Source: Kappaphycus alvarezii
Lineage: Eukaryota; Rhodophyta; Florideophyceae; Gigartinales; Solieriaceae
Reading direction: 5' to 3'
NCBI GenBank assembly: GCA_002205965.3
Contig: NADL03000194.1
Coordinates: forward strand, 1-64,000
DNA: 64,000 nucleotides
Shown here in pieces: positions 1 through 10,898 of the stretch. The position numbers and the translations under genes are program-made. How positions within the stretch are numbered: the stretch's first letter is position 1; the number at the start of each line of letters is the position of its first letter. The notes under the pieces are model-generated. The model worked only from the letters and a program-made list of their open reading frames with translations. It did no database searches and was not told where the DNA came from.

Positions 1-96
1 AGCTATGAGCCGTTCGCAGATATTTATGGGGACTGCTTGGACAGCATGGATATTTTAAAGGAGTTGTTTGGATCTGATTTAGAGAATGGGAAATAA
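1..96 (+). pseudogene. C-terminus of X acidic protein (partial)
   Basis: Frame 1 reads EPFADIYGDCLDSMDIL, then KELFGSDLENGK and a stop. The same C-terminal motif recurs in the X copies near 10660-10752, 60148-60245 (-) and 32534-32640 (-). The upstream acidic part lies outside the window. The function is unknown; the spaced Cys, Asp and Leu residues are the conserved part. Not broken within the visible piece. Confidence 0.5.
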
Positions 97-223
97 GAGG
101 ACCTCATTGATTGTTAGTTTCTTAAGTATCTTTTGTTTAGAGTATATCATCCACAAAAATTGTTTGTATGCATTTCCTTGTACCTTCTGTAGTTTTGTTC
201 GGACTTTAGGGGTAGCCAGAAGC

Positions 224-231
224 CTATATAA
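224..231 (+). promoter_or_regulatory. TATA box of X1
   Basis: CTATATAA followed by GCTGAGTAAACTGC. The same arrangement is at 10890-10898 (X2) and 60011-60020 minus (X3), always about 310 bp before the element's 3' end, as expected for the U3/R border of an LTR. Confidence 0.5.
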
Positions 232-538
232 GCTGAGTAAACTGCTTCCTCATGGAGAGGTCAAGCAAGTTGGCAGAAAACTTCAAGCCAAGTCCTGAGT
301 AGTAGGGAGTTGAGAGTCAACTTTGGACCCAAGAAAACTTTTTCGTAGGCTGCTCACAGAGCATCAGTTGTAGACCCTGCCCCTTTCATACTTGCTTGTA
401 GCCCTCTCAACTCTCTTCCATATGCACTCCTTTTTATTCGTTCAACTATACCAAGGTAGCACTTTTGTCGCTTGCAACACCTCTTTCTTGGGGTAATTGG
501 TTCTGAATATCTCTTCTCCCGACGATTTACCCCTATCA

Positions 539-1596
539 GCGCGAAAGGCGGAGTACGCTGGCTCTAAGGAGAGCAGGTCACATTCGGCGGCGGATACATG
601 GAAGACGTTCGGAGAAGAAGAGCCCAGGATGGAGCAGGAGCCAGGGAAATCGCCATTAGATATCGCCCAGCGGAAGGCGGAGGGGTCGTGGACAGGGGCG
701 TCAGGCGGGGCAGTGACGACAACAACGCGTTTTAGGTTGCCCCGAACAGGCCGCGGGTGGCGTGGCGGACTCTGCCCGCGAATTTTGCCGAGAGGCGCTT
801 GTCGGAGAGGTCAGCGTGGTGGGTAAGGCCGGGGCGGCCGAGGAAGGGAAGGCGTTGAAGCGGTTTCGGAGCAGGTGCTGGGTGGTGGCGGTACGGAGGT
901 ACGGGGCGGGGGTCGGAGCGGTCGGAGGGGGTAGGGGGGGCGGGCGTTGAGGGCTGCGGAGAGCCTGCGGGTGTGCTTGGTTGAGCGGAGGCGGACGGGG
1001 AACGCAGCGAAGACGACGGCGAATAAGCCTGTGGAGAGCCGGCAAGGGTGTTCAAGATGGCTAGAATAGAGCGGAATTGGGCGTTGTGCTGAAGGGACGG
1101 GGATATGGCATTGGCAGCGGGAGACTCGGAGACGCAAGATTGAAAGGAGGCTGTAGCAATGGGATCGGTGAAGTCGACGTGGGTTAGCGAGACGATGGCC
1201 TCCGATTGCGCTGCACGGGAGCGGGATGGCATGGTGCAAGGAAAGAGGGTAGGTTGGGGAGATCGAAAAAAAGGGTCTCAGCCAATAAGAAGCAAGGGAA
1301 GAGAGAAAAAAAGGGACTGGGAAAAAAATCTCGTTACTCGAAGAACGGGAGAGACTTGGAGGGGAGGAGGGTTGAGATGCGACCAGCCGGTCGCGCGCGC
1401 GCCGCAGCGTAGCCGCAGCAAGGCGACAAGGAGATGCGGGGGCTCGGGGCGAAGGGGGAGAAGACGGGAGGAAGCGGTACAAAGGTGGGAGAGAAGAGCT
1501 TGAGCAGAGCTGGTAGGAACACAAGAGCTCGTAATGCAATCCGCCGCGTCACTTATTAACGCAAACGTGACGTCCGGAAAGCCTGGAGGGGAATCC
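539..1596. other. G+C-rich low-complexity stretch
   Basis: A G+C-rich block with GGGGCGG-like runs and simple CGCGCG at about 1393-1403. Long open frames on the minus strand (732-1232, 166 aa; 811-1539, 242 aa) are Pro/Ser/Arg-rich and mutually overlapping, as expected from composition alone. The 166-aa frame begins MPSRSRAAQSEAIV and has the more protein-like N-terminal half, so it could be the end of a real gene, but no domain is recognised. Confidence 0.3.
732..1232 (-). CDS. Possible Pro/Ser-rich protein, unrecognised
   Basis: A 166-codon frame from an ATG at 1232. Residues 1-70 are of mixed composition (AIVSLTHVDFTDPIATASF), and residues 70-130 are Pro/Ser/Ala-rich. No signal peptide, membrane segment or known motif is visible. 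Two other minus-strand frames overlap it, which in G+C-rich DNA weakens the case. It lies immediately after the X1 terminus on the opposite strand. Could equally be non-coding sequence. Confidence 0.2.
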   Translation of the reverse strand: MPSRSRAAQSEAIVSLTHVDFTDPIATASFQSCVSESPAANAISPSLQHNAQFRSILAILNTLAGSPQAYSPSSSLRSPSASAQPSTPAGSPQPSTPAPPTPSDRSDPRPVPPYRHHPAPAPKPLQRLPFLGRPGLTHHADLSDKRLSAKFAGRVRHATRGLFGAT

Positions 1597-2290
1597 TCAC
1601 CCTCCGTCGCGACGCTTCCGGGCTATCCTCCCTGATTTGCAGGAGTGTGTTCTTGCTGCGGTACATTCGGAAATTGCACCTGTCGTCAAAGCACATTGTA
1701 AGACGAGACTACCCTTGTCAGGACCGTCAAGCGGCCTCCTATCAAGTGGACTTCTGCAGGCAACACATTGCCATACGCCTCGTGGCGAGAAAATATGGAC
1801 GTGCACACGTTGCATTCGAAAAGTTTGGGTCAAAGCCTCACATATAGATGTACATTGAAACGCCGCACTCAAGGATGCGCGGTCACCTATGCTACTGTGA
1901 AAAGCATTGGGACTTGATACAACCTCTTTTGGCGCCTGGAGAATGCATGAGCGAACCCCAACGAAGCATGCTTGCATTGTGTACAAAAGCCTGTCGCGGT
2001 GTTATCGAGCCTGGCCCGGCATCAGCGAACTCTCCCAACCATACTGCAGGTGTTGCAGCTGTCGTTGTACTGGAGATGCCGAGTTTGCTTTCTACTTCCG
2101 CTGTGCCTCGAGCAGCGGGCTGTGCTCGATCTGCATCCTTTGCAACGAAAATTCTGGGCTCCCGCATTCTCCTGAGTCGCACGAACTACACGATGCGCTC
2201 GCTTCTTTGACCTCTTCACTATCCTGCAACTTCCCAATCTACCCCTTTGGCTCTCAACCTCGTCGTTCAACCACTTCACTCGAATGAGGG
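1597..2290 (+). pseudogene. Unrecognised Cys-rich coding relic
   Basis: Several overlapping plus frames (1637-1858, 1848-2210, 1907-2287) look like one frameshifted protein. The frame at 1907-2287 carries a cysteine-rich stretch (CRCCSCRC ... CASSSGLCSICILC) that could bind zinc. I do not recognise the family, and it resembles none of the other elements in the window. The Cys spacing is irregular, so this may be chance. Confidence 0.2.
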
Positions 2291-2299
2291 GGAACTACT

Positions 2300-2420
2300 C
2301 GCATCGAGAGAGAGATGCCTTACAGTGGGCCCTCTTACAGTGGCACAACCTACAGCACCGATTAAGGCCCGGGTACAGTAACCGTTGGGGCCCGGTAACC
2401 GTGGCATACTGTAAGCATGC
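2300..2420. repeat. Short iterated CTTACAGTG / CCCGGTAACC units
   Basis: CTTACAGTGG occurs twice (about 2320 and 2334). GGCCCGGGTACAGTAACCG is followed by GGGCCCGGTAACCGTGG, and the stretch closes with CATACTGTAAG, an inverted echo of CTTACAGT. No coding potential. It may be a hairpin or a decayed terminus. Confidence 0.3.
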
Positions 2421-3389
2421 CCCAGGCGTTCTGCATTAGCAACCACTAACCTCCCGTCGGTGCTTATGTACCATCAGTTTCAGCAAGGCTTGGACGACGA
2501 GCGGTTGATGCGATTTTATCGCGGACGCGAGCCTGGCGACTTGAACTAATGCCGGTCGTACTGCCATGCTGCCTCGACCGGTCCTTAGGGGCGGATAACG
2601 GTGTGTGCAAGCGAGTATTTCTGGCAGACAGGGTGTCGTGTGAACAGTCTTTGTCTCGACTGGAACTGGCCGCGCAATTTCCTGCAAGAGACCGGCTTGG
2701 CTAAGGGTCAAAACGGGCTTCCGCTAGTAGCTTCCTTGGAACGTCTCGTAGGGATCATTTGCACCCATCCGTGCGTGCAGGGATGAGGCAGGCAGCTGAA
2801 AACACGACCTATCCAGCGGGGTCGCTGGGGCCGGATGTCCGACACCTAGGGACCCTTGCATTGAGGAAGGGGTACCTGGCCCATCTTGTTTCACGCAAGA
2901 TGTGGTTAGCGATGAAATCGCGTCCTACCTACAGTGTCTGTAGGGGCCTGGAGTCCAACTCCTGAAGAGTGTCCGAAGCTGTAGCGTAGTCTCCCAGTGG
3001 GAGTCCGACCCGTCCTGTGTGAGCAGTTTATCAACCCCTTTGGGTACACGGCTGTCATACAAACGCACCACTACTTCCGGTAACTCACTTTCCGGGTCCA
3101 TCTCGGCGACCTTCTTCCCGAAAGTAGTACCCTGAAATGCCGCTCTAATTCGCCCGTCTTTTCATTCCTTCTCAAATATCTTGACCTGGACTGCCACATT
3201 TTCATCGTCAACCATCCCCTGCCACCAAATCGGCTCCCGACAAGCGCAAAAATCCTCACGCTTGCATTTATTACCATTACTTTATTACTCCTCCCGGGAG
3301 TCACTACTTATCGACTGGGGGCTTCGGACCCCCCAGGCCTTCCACCTGTGCGGCTTTACACGATAACGCCGCATCACGTCGTTCTTCTT
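2421..3389. other. No gene supported; perhaps Gypsy-like internal relic
   Basis: Minus-strand pieces such as GRVGLPLGDYATASDTLQEL (about 3040-2980) lie downstream of the gag relic and in the same orientation, so this may be decayed protease or pol sequence. No catalytic motif was found. Confidence 0.2.
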
Positions 3390-4070
3390 TTTTCAGCAGT
3401 CCCTAACCATATGGCCCTTTTCGTGGCAGTAATAGCAGGTTATTTGAGGGTATTAATACCCTGATTCCTCACGCGGGACTCCCCTGTATGGCTTGACTGG
3501 CTCTTGGACTTGTCGGACACTCTCCCGACTCGCAAACTGACGTACTGCTGCAAGCCTTGAAATGGTACTCACCACAGTGTCGTAGTCCCCTGATACTAGA
3601 ATTACTTGCCCCTTGGAGACTCGCGGGCAGACCTGCTTTAAAGCGGTTCACCATTATTTCGTCTGAGATTGGAATCTGCAGAGTCATGGAAGCAGACCTT
3701 AAGCGTTCTCCGAAAACGGACACCGTTTCATATTTCTGATTCCATTTAATATTGAAAGACTTGTCTCGCAATGCACTTAGCTGCGCTTTGTTGCTCAGTT
3801 TAGCCTCCAAGTGGTCCTAGAGCTCATCGGCGTTGGCATTCCAGTGTATACTCGCCACACTCTCGAATATATAGCCGCATCTCTTTCGAAGGCACAAGAA
3901 AGAAGGCGCCTCTCGTCACTCTCCTTAATTGGAAAGCCCTTCAACAGGCGGTACCACGTTCTTTTAGCATCGAAGAAAGAGCCGTCTCGGCCTTACGACA
4001 TCGAGAGTTTTCGAGAGAGCTTTTGTATATTTGTGGGCTATGTTACAGGATAAGTGCCGCGGGAGTCTTT
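3390..4070 (-). pseudogene. Gypsy/Ty3-like Gag relic
   Basis: The frame at 3810-3469 reads NKAQLSALRDKSFNIKW, then NQKYETVSVFGERLRSAS and DEIMVNRFKAGLPASLQ. This is the layout of a retrotransposon capsid region (W, then a helix, then a FxxGLP-like turn). About 35 codons further on, in another frame, CYYCHEKGHMVRDC at about 3437-3396 is a perfect CX2CX4HX4C zinc knuckle. Upstream, around 4060-3830, FDAKRTWYRLLKGFP in shifted frames extends the capsid N-terminally. At least two frameshifts separate the parts. No LTRs were found, so the assignment to Ty3/Gypsy rather than another LTR class rests on the Gag style alone. Confidence 0.5.
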
Positions 4071-5143
4071 CTTTGAATCAATCCTGTCTTCATCTTATTC
4101 GGCCGCCATCTCCGTATGGGTCTCTTTTGCGTTGGCTTCCGTAGAATGACTCCTTGGAAGCCCTTTTATCTGTTCAAACTTACTGGTACGCTGAACTATC
4201 TCCTTCATTACGGTTTAAATGCCATTGACTGCTCCACGGAGTTCTCCAATTACCTCAACAGTGCACTGACTGTCTTGTGGCGAGGCTTCGGCTTTGATTT
4301 CCACTTCTGCGTGATGCGTAACCGAGTCTTGAGAAATCGAGTCTCCTGGCTGGAGCTCAGCACCTTCCTGACCTTGGTCCGGCATTTCTGGATGTGGATA
4401 TGCTCTTGTTTCCGGGCGAACCATGCTTCTTTCTTTAGGCGGAACTTGACCTTCTCAGTCAGCAGGTTGCGACCCAGGTTCTAACTTCGACTTTTTCCAA
4501 GAACGTCTCCTCTTGAACCGGCGAATAATCGCCTCGTGTGGACAAACTTCTTTCCGGGAGTCCCTTCCCCTATTATCAGCTTATAGCCCTTGTCTAACGT
4601 GCCTACGAGATGTCTAGATCCCGTGAATCCGAAATGTGCCCTTCACGGACGCACCAAGAAGATGGTTTCTTGTAATGAGGCTGGCCTTGCCTCGGACGTT
4701 GGATGCTGTCCAGATTCTGAAGACTCTCGTACCTTGATTGCACCCTCGCAATGACTAGCTCGGGTATTGGTGCTGGTAAAATCGATTTTATGTTACAACT
4801 TGACAATGAAGTCGTAAAGCACGGACCAGGACTGATAGTAACACAATCACTGATGCCTATCTGGTCTTATGGACCAGGTCAGGGCACTTTGTATAGACCT
4901 TTGCGGGGCTCTAAATGCAAACTAAGTACGTTGCTGACAGATTACTACTGTACGTGATAATGCACTTTGCTGAAAATACACGTGTACGTGCCACGTATAA
5001 ATTGAACCCTAACAGTACAGTACTTTACATCCATGAACTTTTAATTGTGCAGTAGTGTTGCACGCGAACAGTTCATGCACAGTGAATTACTTTACTTGAT
5101 CGTTATTATCCATTTCTACCTCTACCGTGAGTCACCCATTTTC
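4071..5143. other. No gene supported
   Basis: A minus frame at 4424-4215 (MVRPETRAYPHPEMPDQ) is acidic and Gln-rich and could be the Gag N-terminus. The rest has no coding signal. ACAGTACAGTA-type words occur near 5010-5025. Confidence 0.25.
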
Positions 5144-6903
5144 CTAGATCAGCCCCTCCCGAGAAGAAAAGCTTTTTCTGTTCTTTGCATCAATAGCTAA
5201 TGAGCAAGCATGACACAAGTGGGCATCTCCACTAACAGAATCAAAAGATTCGCAGCCTTCTCTAAATCTGAAAATGCGTTCTACACCCTCATGCTTGTTA
5301 ACAAGTCTCTGCTCCATAACAATGCGTTGGTCTCCGCCAGAGTCGCCTCCGTCAATTCTGTCGCGGTTCTTCGAAACAAAATGCAGAGACTTAAGTTTCC
5401 TAACACTCGCCTTAGCGTACCACTCTGCAAATGGATACGGATATTTGTCCACGCCAGCCGTCAACTGCAGATCACATATCACCACGGCATTTGTTAGGCT
5501 CATCGCAGCTGACATACTACAGCCTGGCTTTCTCCTCCTGCCCGCAAATGGCGACACAACCTCGTTGTCTACCCAAACGGCGCTCCCAATCTTCCTCGCC
5601 ATCATGCCGAGAAGAAGTAACCTTTCAATGGCATTCTTCTTCCACAGAACTGGAATTCCTGCAGTAAAACGTGAGCTTAATTCGCTTACCACTCTACTAA
5701 ACTTCACCACGTAGGAATCCGCGGGTACCTCTTCTCCCTGAAAATACGCACACAACGGATTCACACTTCCCGCCCCTACATAAATGTTCTTATTTCCTTC
5801 TCTATGGAAAAGACCTACCATGTTCTTGACTTTTTCATGGGCCGTACATGCAATAGGTCCGCCACAATCTGCAGAAGCTGCTATAGACGAATGGTTTCTT
5901 CTGATACAACCCCAGTGGGATGGCCTTCTCTAGCATAATTTCTCAGCACGGCCTCGCAAACTCCCTGTGGTCCAGAAGTCTGCAGCAACACACATAAGAG
6001 GACGAACCAACCATCCTTTCGCTTAAAGACTGGTTTTGAAATCCTCAATCTGACCCTTCTTGTCGTTATGACCTCATAGTTTTGATTCGTCCCTCTCATT
6101 GCCAGCCGAACAATCGGGAAGGAAATATCCTTGCCCCTCAAATTGCAGGGAAATAGGTCATCATACTTCATACTTGTGGCCAATTTCAAAGTATCATATC
6201 GTTTTTTCTTCTCTGCATTAAACACCTGACGAGCTTGGTCCAACAGAACCCTCTTGGATAGCTTCGCATACGACTGCTCCTCCCACAAAGTGAGATGCGA
6301 CGTATGACCCACGCCGTCCAACAACAAGGACAAACACTTCGCCGCAATAGCTGGACGCACTGAAAACTCCTCTTCCAAAGCGACAGTACTGGGTGGCAGT
6401 ATAATATGATCCATCTGGGTGGGCGTATTAAGTTGTTGAGTGCTAGATCCATTCATTGTATCATTGATAAGTTCCGGCTGAATATGGAAATTAGAATGCT
6501 GCACCGCACCAGGTGTTTTCGAAAAGATAGGAGACGGCGGAGGTGCTTTTGGCACGTCTGTTGGACGCTGTTCGACAGCGAGGACGGGGTCTTGAATGGA
6601 ACATGGGGCGCTAGATATTTGCCCCCTATGAAGCATAACGAATTCTTCGTCGGTCCTGTTACCGGAACTAGGGCCTTCAATTTTCGCACATATCATCAGA
6701 GAAAAGTTTTTTAGGTTGCCTGAGGATCTTGCAGTGTTCTCGAGGTGGCGGGCGATACTAATGATCATGGTGAGACAAGATGCCACCTGTTCATTTTCGG
6801 AAGAGGAGAATAATGTTGCCGGCGAGTTGTCGAAATCTTGAAGAAGACGGACAAGTTTGATGGCGGCGGCGTCAAATTTGTCTGAAAAGTCGGGCTCTTT
6901 CAT
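5144..6903 (-). CDS. Orphan two-frame gene, possible host gene
   Basis: Two long minus frames abut: 6903-5881 (340 aa, from MKEPDFSDKFDAAAIKL) and one ending at 5144 (225 aa from its ATG at 5821). The second frame stays open upstream of its ATG, reading GCIRRNHSSIAASADCGGP, so the two probably form one protein of about 590 aa joined by a frameshift or short intron near 5890. The first part starts helical, has a Pro/Thr/Asn-rich linker at about residues 110-180, then a basic region with AEKKKRYDTLKLATSMKYDD. The second part is mixed alpha/beta-like and ends DAKNRKSFSSREGLI. No domain is recognised and none of the window's TEs resembles it. Base composition is mid-range. It may be a host gene or the unique gene of an unrecognised element. 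Confidence 0.45.
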
Positions 6904-7259
6904 TGTCGAGGTTAGGAGCTCTCTTGGCGAAGGGTACAGAGTTTGTGAAAGATGCGGATAGGTTGAACAATTATTGCTATCCGAACGGCGATCCCTAGAG
7001 GGCCTCGACGTTTAGCTTTCGCAACGAAGAGTTAGGTAGAGAATTTAAGCTTGATTACTAGCGTATTCTGTAACCGAAAACTGTAAGCTTAAACGCACTT
7101 AAACTCAAATCCATACAGATGCAGTATTTTACTGTTACGTAAACACTTGGAAATTTAAATCGGAACCTGCGCTGCACCCGAGATCTGGCGCACTACCGTG
7201 CTACTGTACAGTACTGTTTTCCTTCGCCTTGGCTGCCCAATATTCTCCGGCACCGAGCA

Positions 7260-7940
7260 ATGCTCTTTCTGGCTCACCTCTCACTGAAGAGCGCCCCTTT
7301 GCTTCACATCCTTGGTCCCCATGCCAGTGCTGTCCCTGAGCTGATATCTCCGTTAGCCATCACAAACTGCTTCGTGATCACCTTTTCTCCTAGCTCACTG
7401 CTCTCGCGATCGCTGTGCGCCCTGTTCGCGACACCTATCTATCTCTTCCGTGTAGAACTCGTCATTGATGGCACCTAGCCTGCCCTACGCCCCCAGCGCT
7501 TCATCCCAACAGTCATCAGCCCTCATTGCATCCCCTACCACCCATCCGCCTTCCAGCACCCCACCGCCCTTCTTCCCCAAGCTGAGGTCGTTAAAGAAGT
7601 TTGCTACCGCGGTATGTATAACGAGCTCCATATGGATTTACACCGTATGGCTTTCGATGTCTACGGCTCAGTTGGCCCAGATATGGAGACCGTACTTTAT
7701 CGCATTTCTCAATACATTGCCTCCCTCAAAGGCACTACTCTGGTTTCCGAACGTCATTGACTCCTGCTCGTTCTCAGCTCGCTGTTGCAACAACAGTCTG
7801 CGATTTCTATCAATCGTCGGAAGTTTTATCGCTATTTTTCTTAATTCTGTATTCTTCACATGCTTTCTAATAGTCAAAGAAAGTCTCCCTTTCTTTTTTG
7901 TGAAGACCATAGGCAACCGGAATGTAGATTTCCATTCGTA
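7260..7940 (+). pseudogene. Repeated unrecognised coding fragment
   Basis: A frame starting MAPSLPYAPSASSQQ at about 7468 shifts near 7590 into EVVKEVCYRGMYNELHMDL, then MAFDVYGSVGPDMETVLY and RISQYIASLKGTTLVSER. The part 7700-7880 recurs, diverged, at 37545-37735 (LYLKGTAPVSERP). It is therefore a repeat or duplicated gene fragment. The family is not recognised. Confidence 0.3.
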
Positions 7941-7947
7941 ATGAAGT

Positions 7948-8245
7948 GACTCGAAAAGAATAGCGGACTTGGATCCTGGAAGGGGACCGAGTGTTCGCCG
8001 AGAGCGCCGATGCCAACGCCCTTACAGAAACGGGCGAGAACGTTGCGAAGGACGTGATACCGGCGATTTATGTCGTCTTCGTATTCGCAGGTCAAAGCAT
8101 GTTGGCCTCTTGGATCTAAGACGGGCGCGACGTCGACAGAGCGCCAGGAGCAGACCGTACATCGACCAAATACAGGAAATAGTGTGATATCGAGACGGGT
8201 AGCCAGGGCAAAAGCGAGCGTATCCGCATAGTGAAGTGTCAAGGC
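7948..8245 (-). pseudogene. RLE-LINE C-terminal fragment (distant family)
   Basis: The minus frame reads CTVCSWRSVDVAPVLDP, RGQHALTCEYEDD and INRRYHVLRNVLARFCKG. This is the zinc knuckle (CxxC...GxHAxxC) followed by the RxHxxLRxxL helix that precedes the restriction-like endonuclease in RLE LINEs. The catalytic part is missing: the homology stops near 7950, where the plus-strand fragment begins. A GC-rich stretch to 8702 on the same strand may be its upstream part in shifted frames. Confidence 0.5.
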
Positions 8246-9009
8246 GGTCGAGGGCGGGCGGGGATGGAATCAAAGATGGGAGAGCGGAGGTGAATAAGGA
8301 GCCAGCACCGTCGAAAAGTTCAACGAATCGGTGGCCCAGAGCGAGTTGGTGTTTGTGTCTGAGAACTAGCTTCGGGTGGGAATAAGTTCTAAGAGGGCTC
8401 GGGTCCTGTACTCTGGCGAGGGAGCTGAAATAACGCAGTACAAGGCCTCGAAGTATGAGCCGTAAGCCGCGGCTTGGACTGGATGGGGATCGTAGATAAG
8501 AAAAGGGGAATTGATAGAGAATAGGGAACGGAAGTTGAGGGCTGGTATTGGAGAGGAGAGCAGTATCATGGTGAGGTACACATATTTCCAGGAGGAAGCA
8601 CATATTCCAGAGGTGCGAAGGTGTCCGGGGTGGCCAGATTCCCAAGGGTTTGAGGAAAAGAGTCACTAAGGGATGCGGCGCGGTGAGAGCGGGGGTAGCC
8701 ATATGGTTGCTCTGTATGACACTGCAGAGGGGGAATTGGAATTTGGGGTGTTTCTAATCCATGAAAAATGAGGTCAGCTGTTCCGAGAGGGATGTCGTGA
8801 TATGGGTAAAATGTTACAATGTTAAGGATTGGCGGGAAGCCGTCAAAATGCTAGAAAACTGGCTGAAGGCCAACCAACAGGAACGTTGGGATATAAAAAG
8901 GGGAGTAACTTGAGGAGCAAAGTGTCTGAGAATTTGGGACTGTAATCGTGCAACAAGTGAAACAAGTGAGGATATGGGAAGGTAACCGCGCAACAAGTGA
9001 CATTCAAAC
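8246..9009. other. No gene supported
   Basis: Probably decayed upstream part of the minus RLE fragment as far as about 8700. Near 8950-9000 CGTGCAACAAGTGAAACAAG and CGCGCAACAAGTGACATTC form a short direct repeat. Confidence 0.25.
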
Positions 9010-9259
9010 TTCAGTTGCGGCATGGGGTCGGCGCACTCAAAGGGCCCCATGATAGGAACAAGTTCGCCCTTGCTGCCATCTCCACACTCGGAGGGTTGTA
9101 TCTCGATGCTTTTTCTCACATCAAGGAGGCGACTGGATCGGTCGCCAGCCAAGACTTGGGCCCATATTACATAGTTAGGGCGATTCTCCTTCAACTACAG
9201 GTCGCTTTTAAAGTTACCTCCATTGCGGTCTGCTTTTTGCCTGGGCTATCAGCTACTTT
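9010..9259 (+). pseudogene. RLE-LINE C-terminal tail (L1)
   Basis: In frame the piece reads ISTLGGLYLDAFSHIKEA and later AILLQLQVAFKVTSIAVC, then FLPGLSATFW. It aligns with the C-terminus of RLE-4 at 22310-22490 (ISTLGGWHPAAFSVV ... CLLAGLPSTFW). It is interrupted after LSATFW by element L2, whose target duplication starts at 9260. Confidence 0.6.
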
Positions 9260-10050
9260 TTGGTTGGGTTTCACTGGGAGCTGCAGTTCTCGAAAGACTT
9301 CAAGGTCGAGGACGCCTCCGGCAAGAGTTCGATCGATAGGCCTCACCTCGGTGCGCGACATTTCCGCCGCCGCTTTCCTCGCTTCTTGTTCCGGTACGGG
9401 TACCCTCTGCCGCTCCATCTTACTGGCTCCGGTACGACCGCTGAGCACATATAAAGATGTAGTCGAGGCCATTAGGGTGTGGGCTGCCTCGTGTCCGCCT
9501 TTCGAAAATAGTTCTCTTTAGGGCATTTTGCTCCAAATATCAACCCTCGCAAAAGAAGCTGACGGACACAATTCACGAACCGGATCAAGAACTCATACCC
9601 CCGGCAACAGACAGATTTTCGCTCGTCGACGGGACTTCCCGGTGCTAAACAATGGGTATACGGCGCACCATGCCCGGGGCTTAAGACAGAAATTGCCCCC
9701 AAATCTTTCTCTGTCTGGCTCCAATATTATTGCCAGGTGCCATTCTTCGCCCCCAATACCCCGTGCCCCAGGAGCAACTACTCGGAAGCCATGGACATCT
9801 TCGGCGACCACCTCATGCACTGTGATGTGCGCAAAATTTGCACACGAAAAAAAATCTAGAGAGGACCAAATTTGGATACAGTATCGGGATTTGGAAGATA
9901 TTTTTACAGTTTCTGAATTTGCAAGATAATTTTAATTTGGATGAGTGTGGCAAATTCGTGAGTTGATTTTCTATTTTAAGACATAGTGTCATTAATAGAT
10001 GTCATTACTGTACACGTCCAAGGTCGACATACTTCCTGAAGACGTCGCAG

Positions 10051-10058
10051 TATTTAAA
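10051..10058 (+). promoter_or_regulatory. TATTTAAA box upstream of X2 ORF
   Basis: TATTTAAA lies 79 bp before the ATG at 10137. X3 has the same box on the minus strand at 60821-60830, only 22-31 bp before its ATG. Confidence 0.45.
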
Positions 10059-10136
10059 CCTCGAAGTCGACGTCGTTGAGGCAAACCCCCCGCCATCAAC
10101 TACCTCATCGGCTCAACCCTTCTTTTGGCCATTAAC

Positions 10137-10752
10137 ATGACCAACCTCCGCCCTTCCCTCTCCATCACCAAGTCATCCCGAGGCCGTCATCCACTCAACG
10201 CTTTGGCTCTGATGGCAAATGGTCAACCGACTTATGATGATTACTGTGGAAGGTTGGACCAAGAAGGCGTTCGGGAGTGGGTCCGCCCCGTAACTACTTC
10301 GAGCAGCCAGAAGGGGCATAGGAGGAGGAGGAGGGAGAAGAGGAGTTAGAGGAAGAGGAGGGAGAGGAGGATGAGGAGGATGAGGAGGATGAAAAGGAGG
10401 ACTGGGTGGATCCGTGGGAGCCACTAGTGTATAACGGTGGGGGCTCCCATGGAGAAAGGAGAGAAGACTGAGGGAGTAGTTGTGATCTCTGACTCTTCTG
10501 ACGAGGATGAAGAGAGGAGAGAAGGGAGGGAGGGAGGATGAGGGGAGGGAGACATGGAAAGTGCTGGGTTGGTGGGGAAGGGCCAGAAAATATGGACCAG
10601 GTGGTCTCGACTCTGGAACCGGATGGGGACGTCCTCAGTGACTAGATATTTCGCAGGAGGCAATGGAGAATTCTAAGCCGTTCGCGGATATTTGTGTGGA
10701 CTGCCTGGATGGAATGGATATTTTGGGAGAACTGATTGGCTCTGATGTATAA
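10137..10752 (+). pseudogene. X2 acidic protein with SIM-like motif
   Basis: The N-terminus (MTNLRPSLSITKSSRG ... TYDDYCGRLDQEGVREWV) is followed by a frameshift into a Glu/Asp run (10310-10395, GAG/GAT simple repeat). Next comes a frame with MEKGEKTEGVVVISDSSDED, a hydrophobic VVVI core plus Ser/Asp/Glu run that is a textbook SUMO-interaction-like motif. A later frame holds KPFADICVDCLDGMDIL and the stop at 10750-10752. At least three frame changes disable this copy. The likely original layout is N-terminal domain, acidic tract, SIM and Cys motif, total about 200 aa. The function is unknown; a nuclear, chromatin- or SUMO-linked role is inference from the motif. Confidence 0.45.
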
Positions 10753-10889
10753 GACTAAGATATTAAGAAAAGAATCTAGATATTTATCCTGATAGTCTCT
10801 GCTGTTAGTCTTTGTCGTTCACACGAGTCCATTTGATGCATTTTATGGTTCTTAGTATGTTTCTTTGAGGCCTTAGGGATACCCAAAAA

Positions 10890-10898
10890 GTATATAGA
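10890..10898 (+). promoter_or_regulatory. TATA box of X2 3' third
   Basis: GTATATAGAAGCTGAGTAAAC corresponds to the U3/R promoter of X1 and X3, one base changed after TATATA. Confidence 0.4.

Larger units (their letters stand above)
1..538 (+). mobile_element. X1: 3' part of a long LTR-like element
   Basis: This stretch aligns with 10660-11204 and, inverted, with 59706-60245. It holds the last 31 codons of the X acidic protein (stop at 94-96), a TATA box at 224-231 followed by the shared leader CTGAGTAAACTGC, and a shared terminus ending in CCCCTATCA at 538. The 5' part lies outside the window, so its duplication cannot be tested. TG...CA-type ends, the 5-bp duplications of the other copies and the promoter about 310 bp from the end suggest a solo LTR (U3-R-U5). 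The sequence after 538 has no recognisable primer-binding site, so a solo LTR is more likely than a 5' LTR. Confidence 0.65.

Noticed and set aside
86..298. A 70-aa ORF (MGNKRTSLIVSF...) found in X1 and, inverted, in X3.
   Set aside because: It begins where the acidic protein ends and is not open in X2; it is shared element sequence around the TATA box rather than a gene.
811..1539. A 242-codon minus-strand frame.
   Set aside because: Pro/Ser/Arg-rich, in a G+C-rich block with overlapping open frames on both strands; it looks like a composition artefact.
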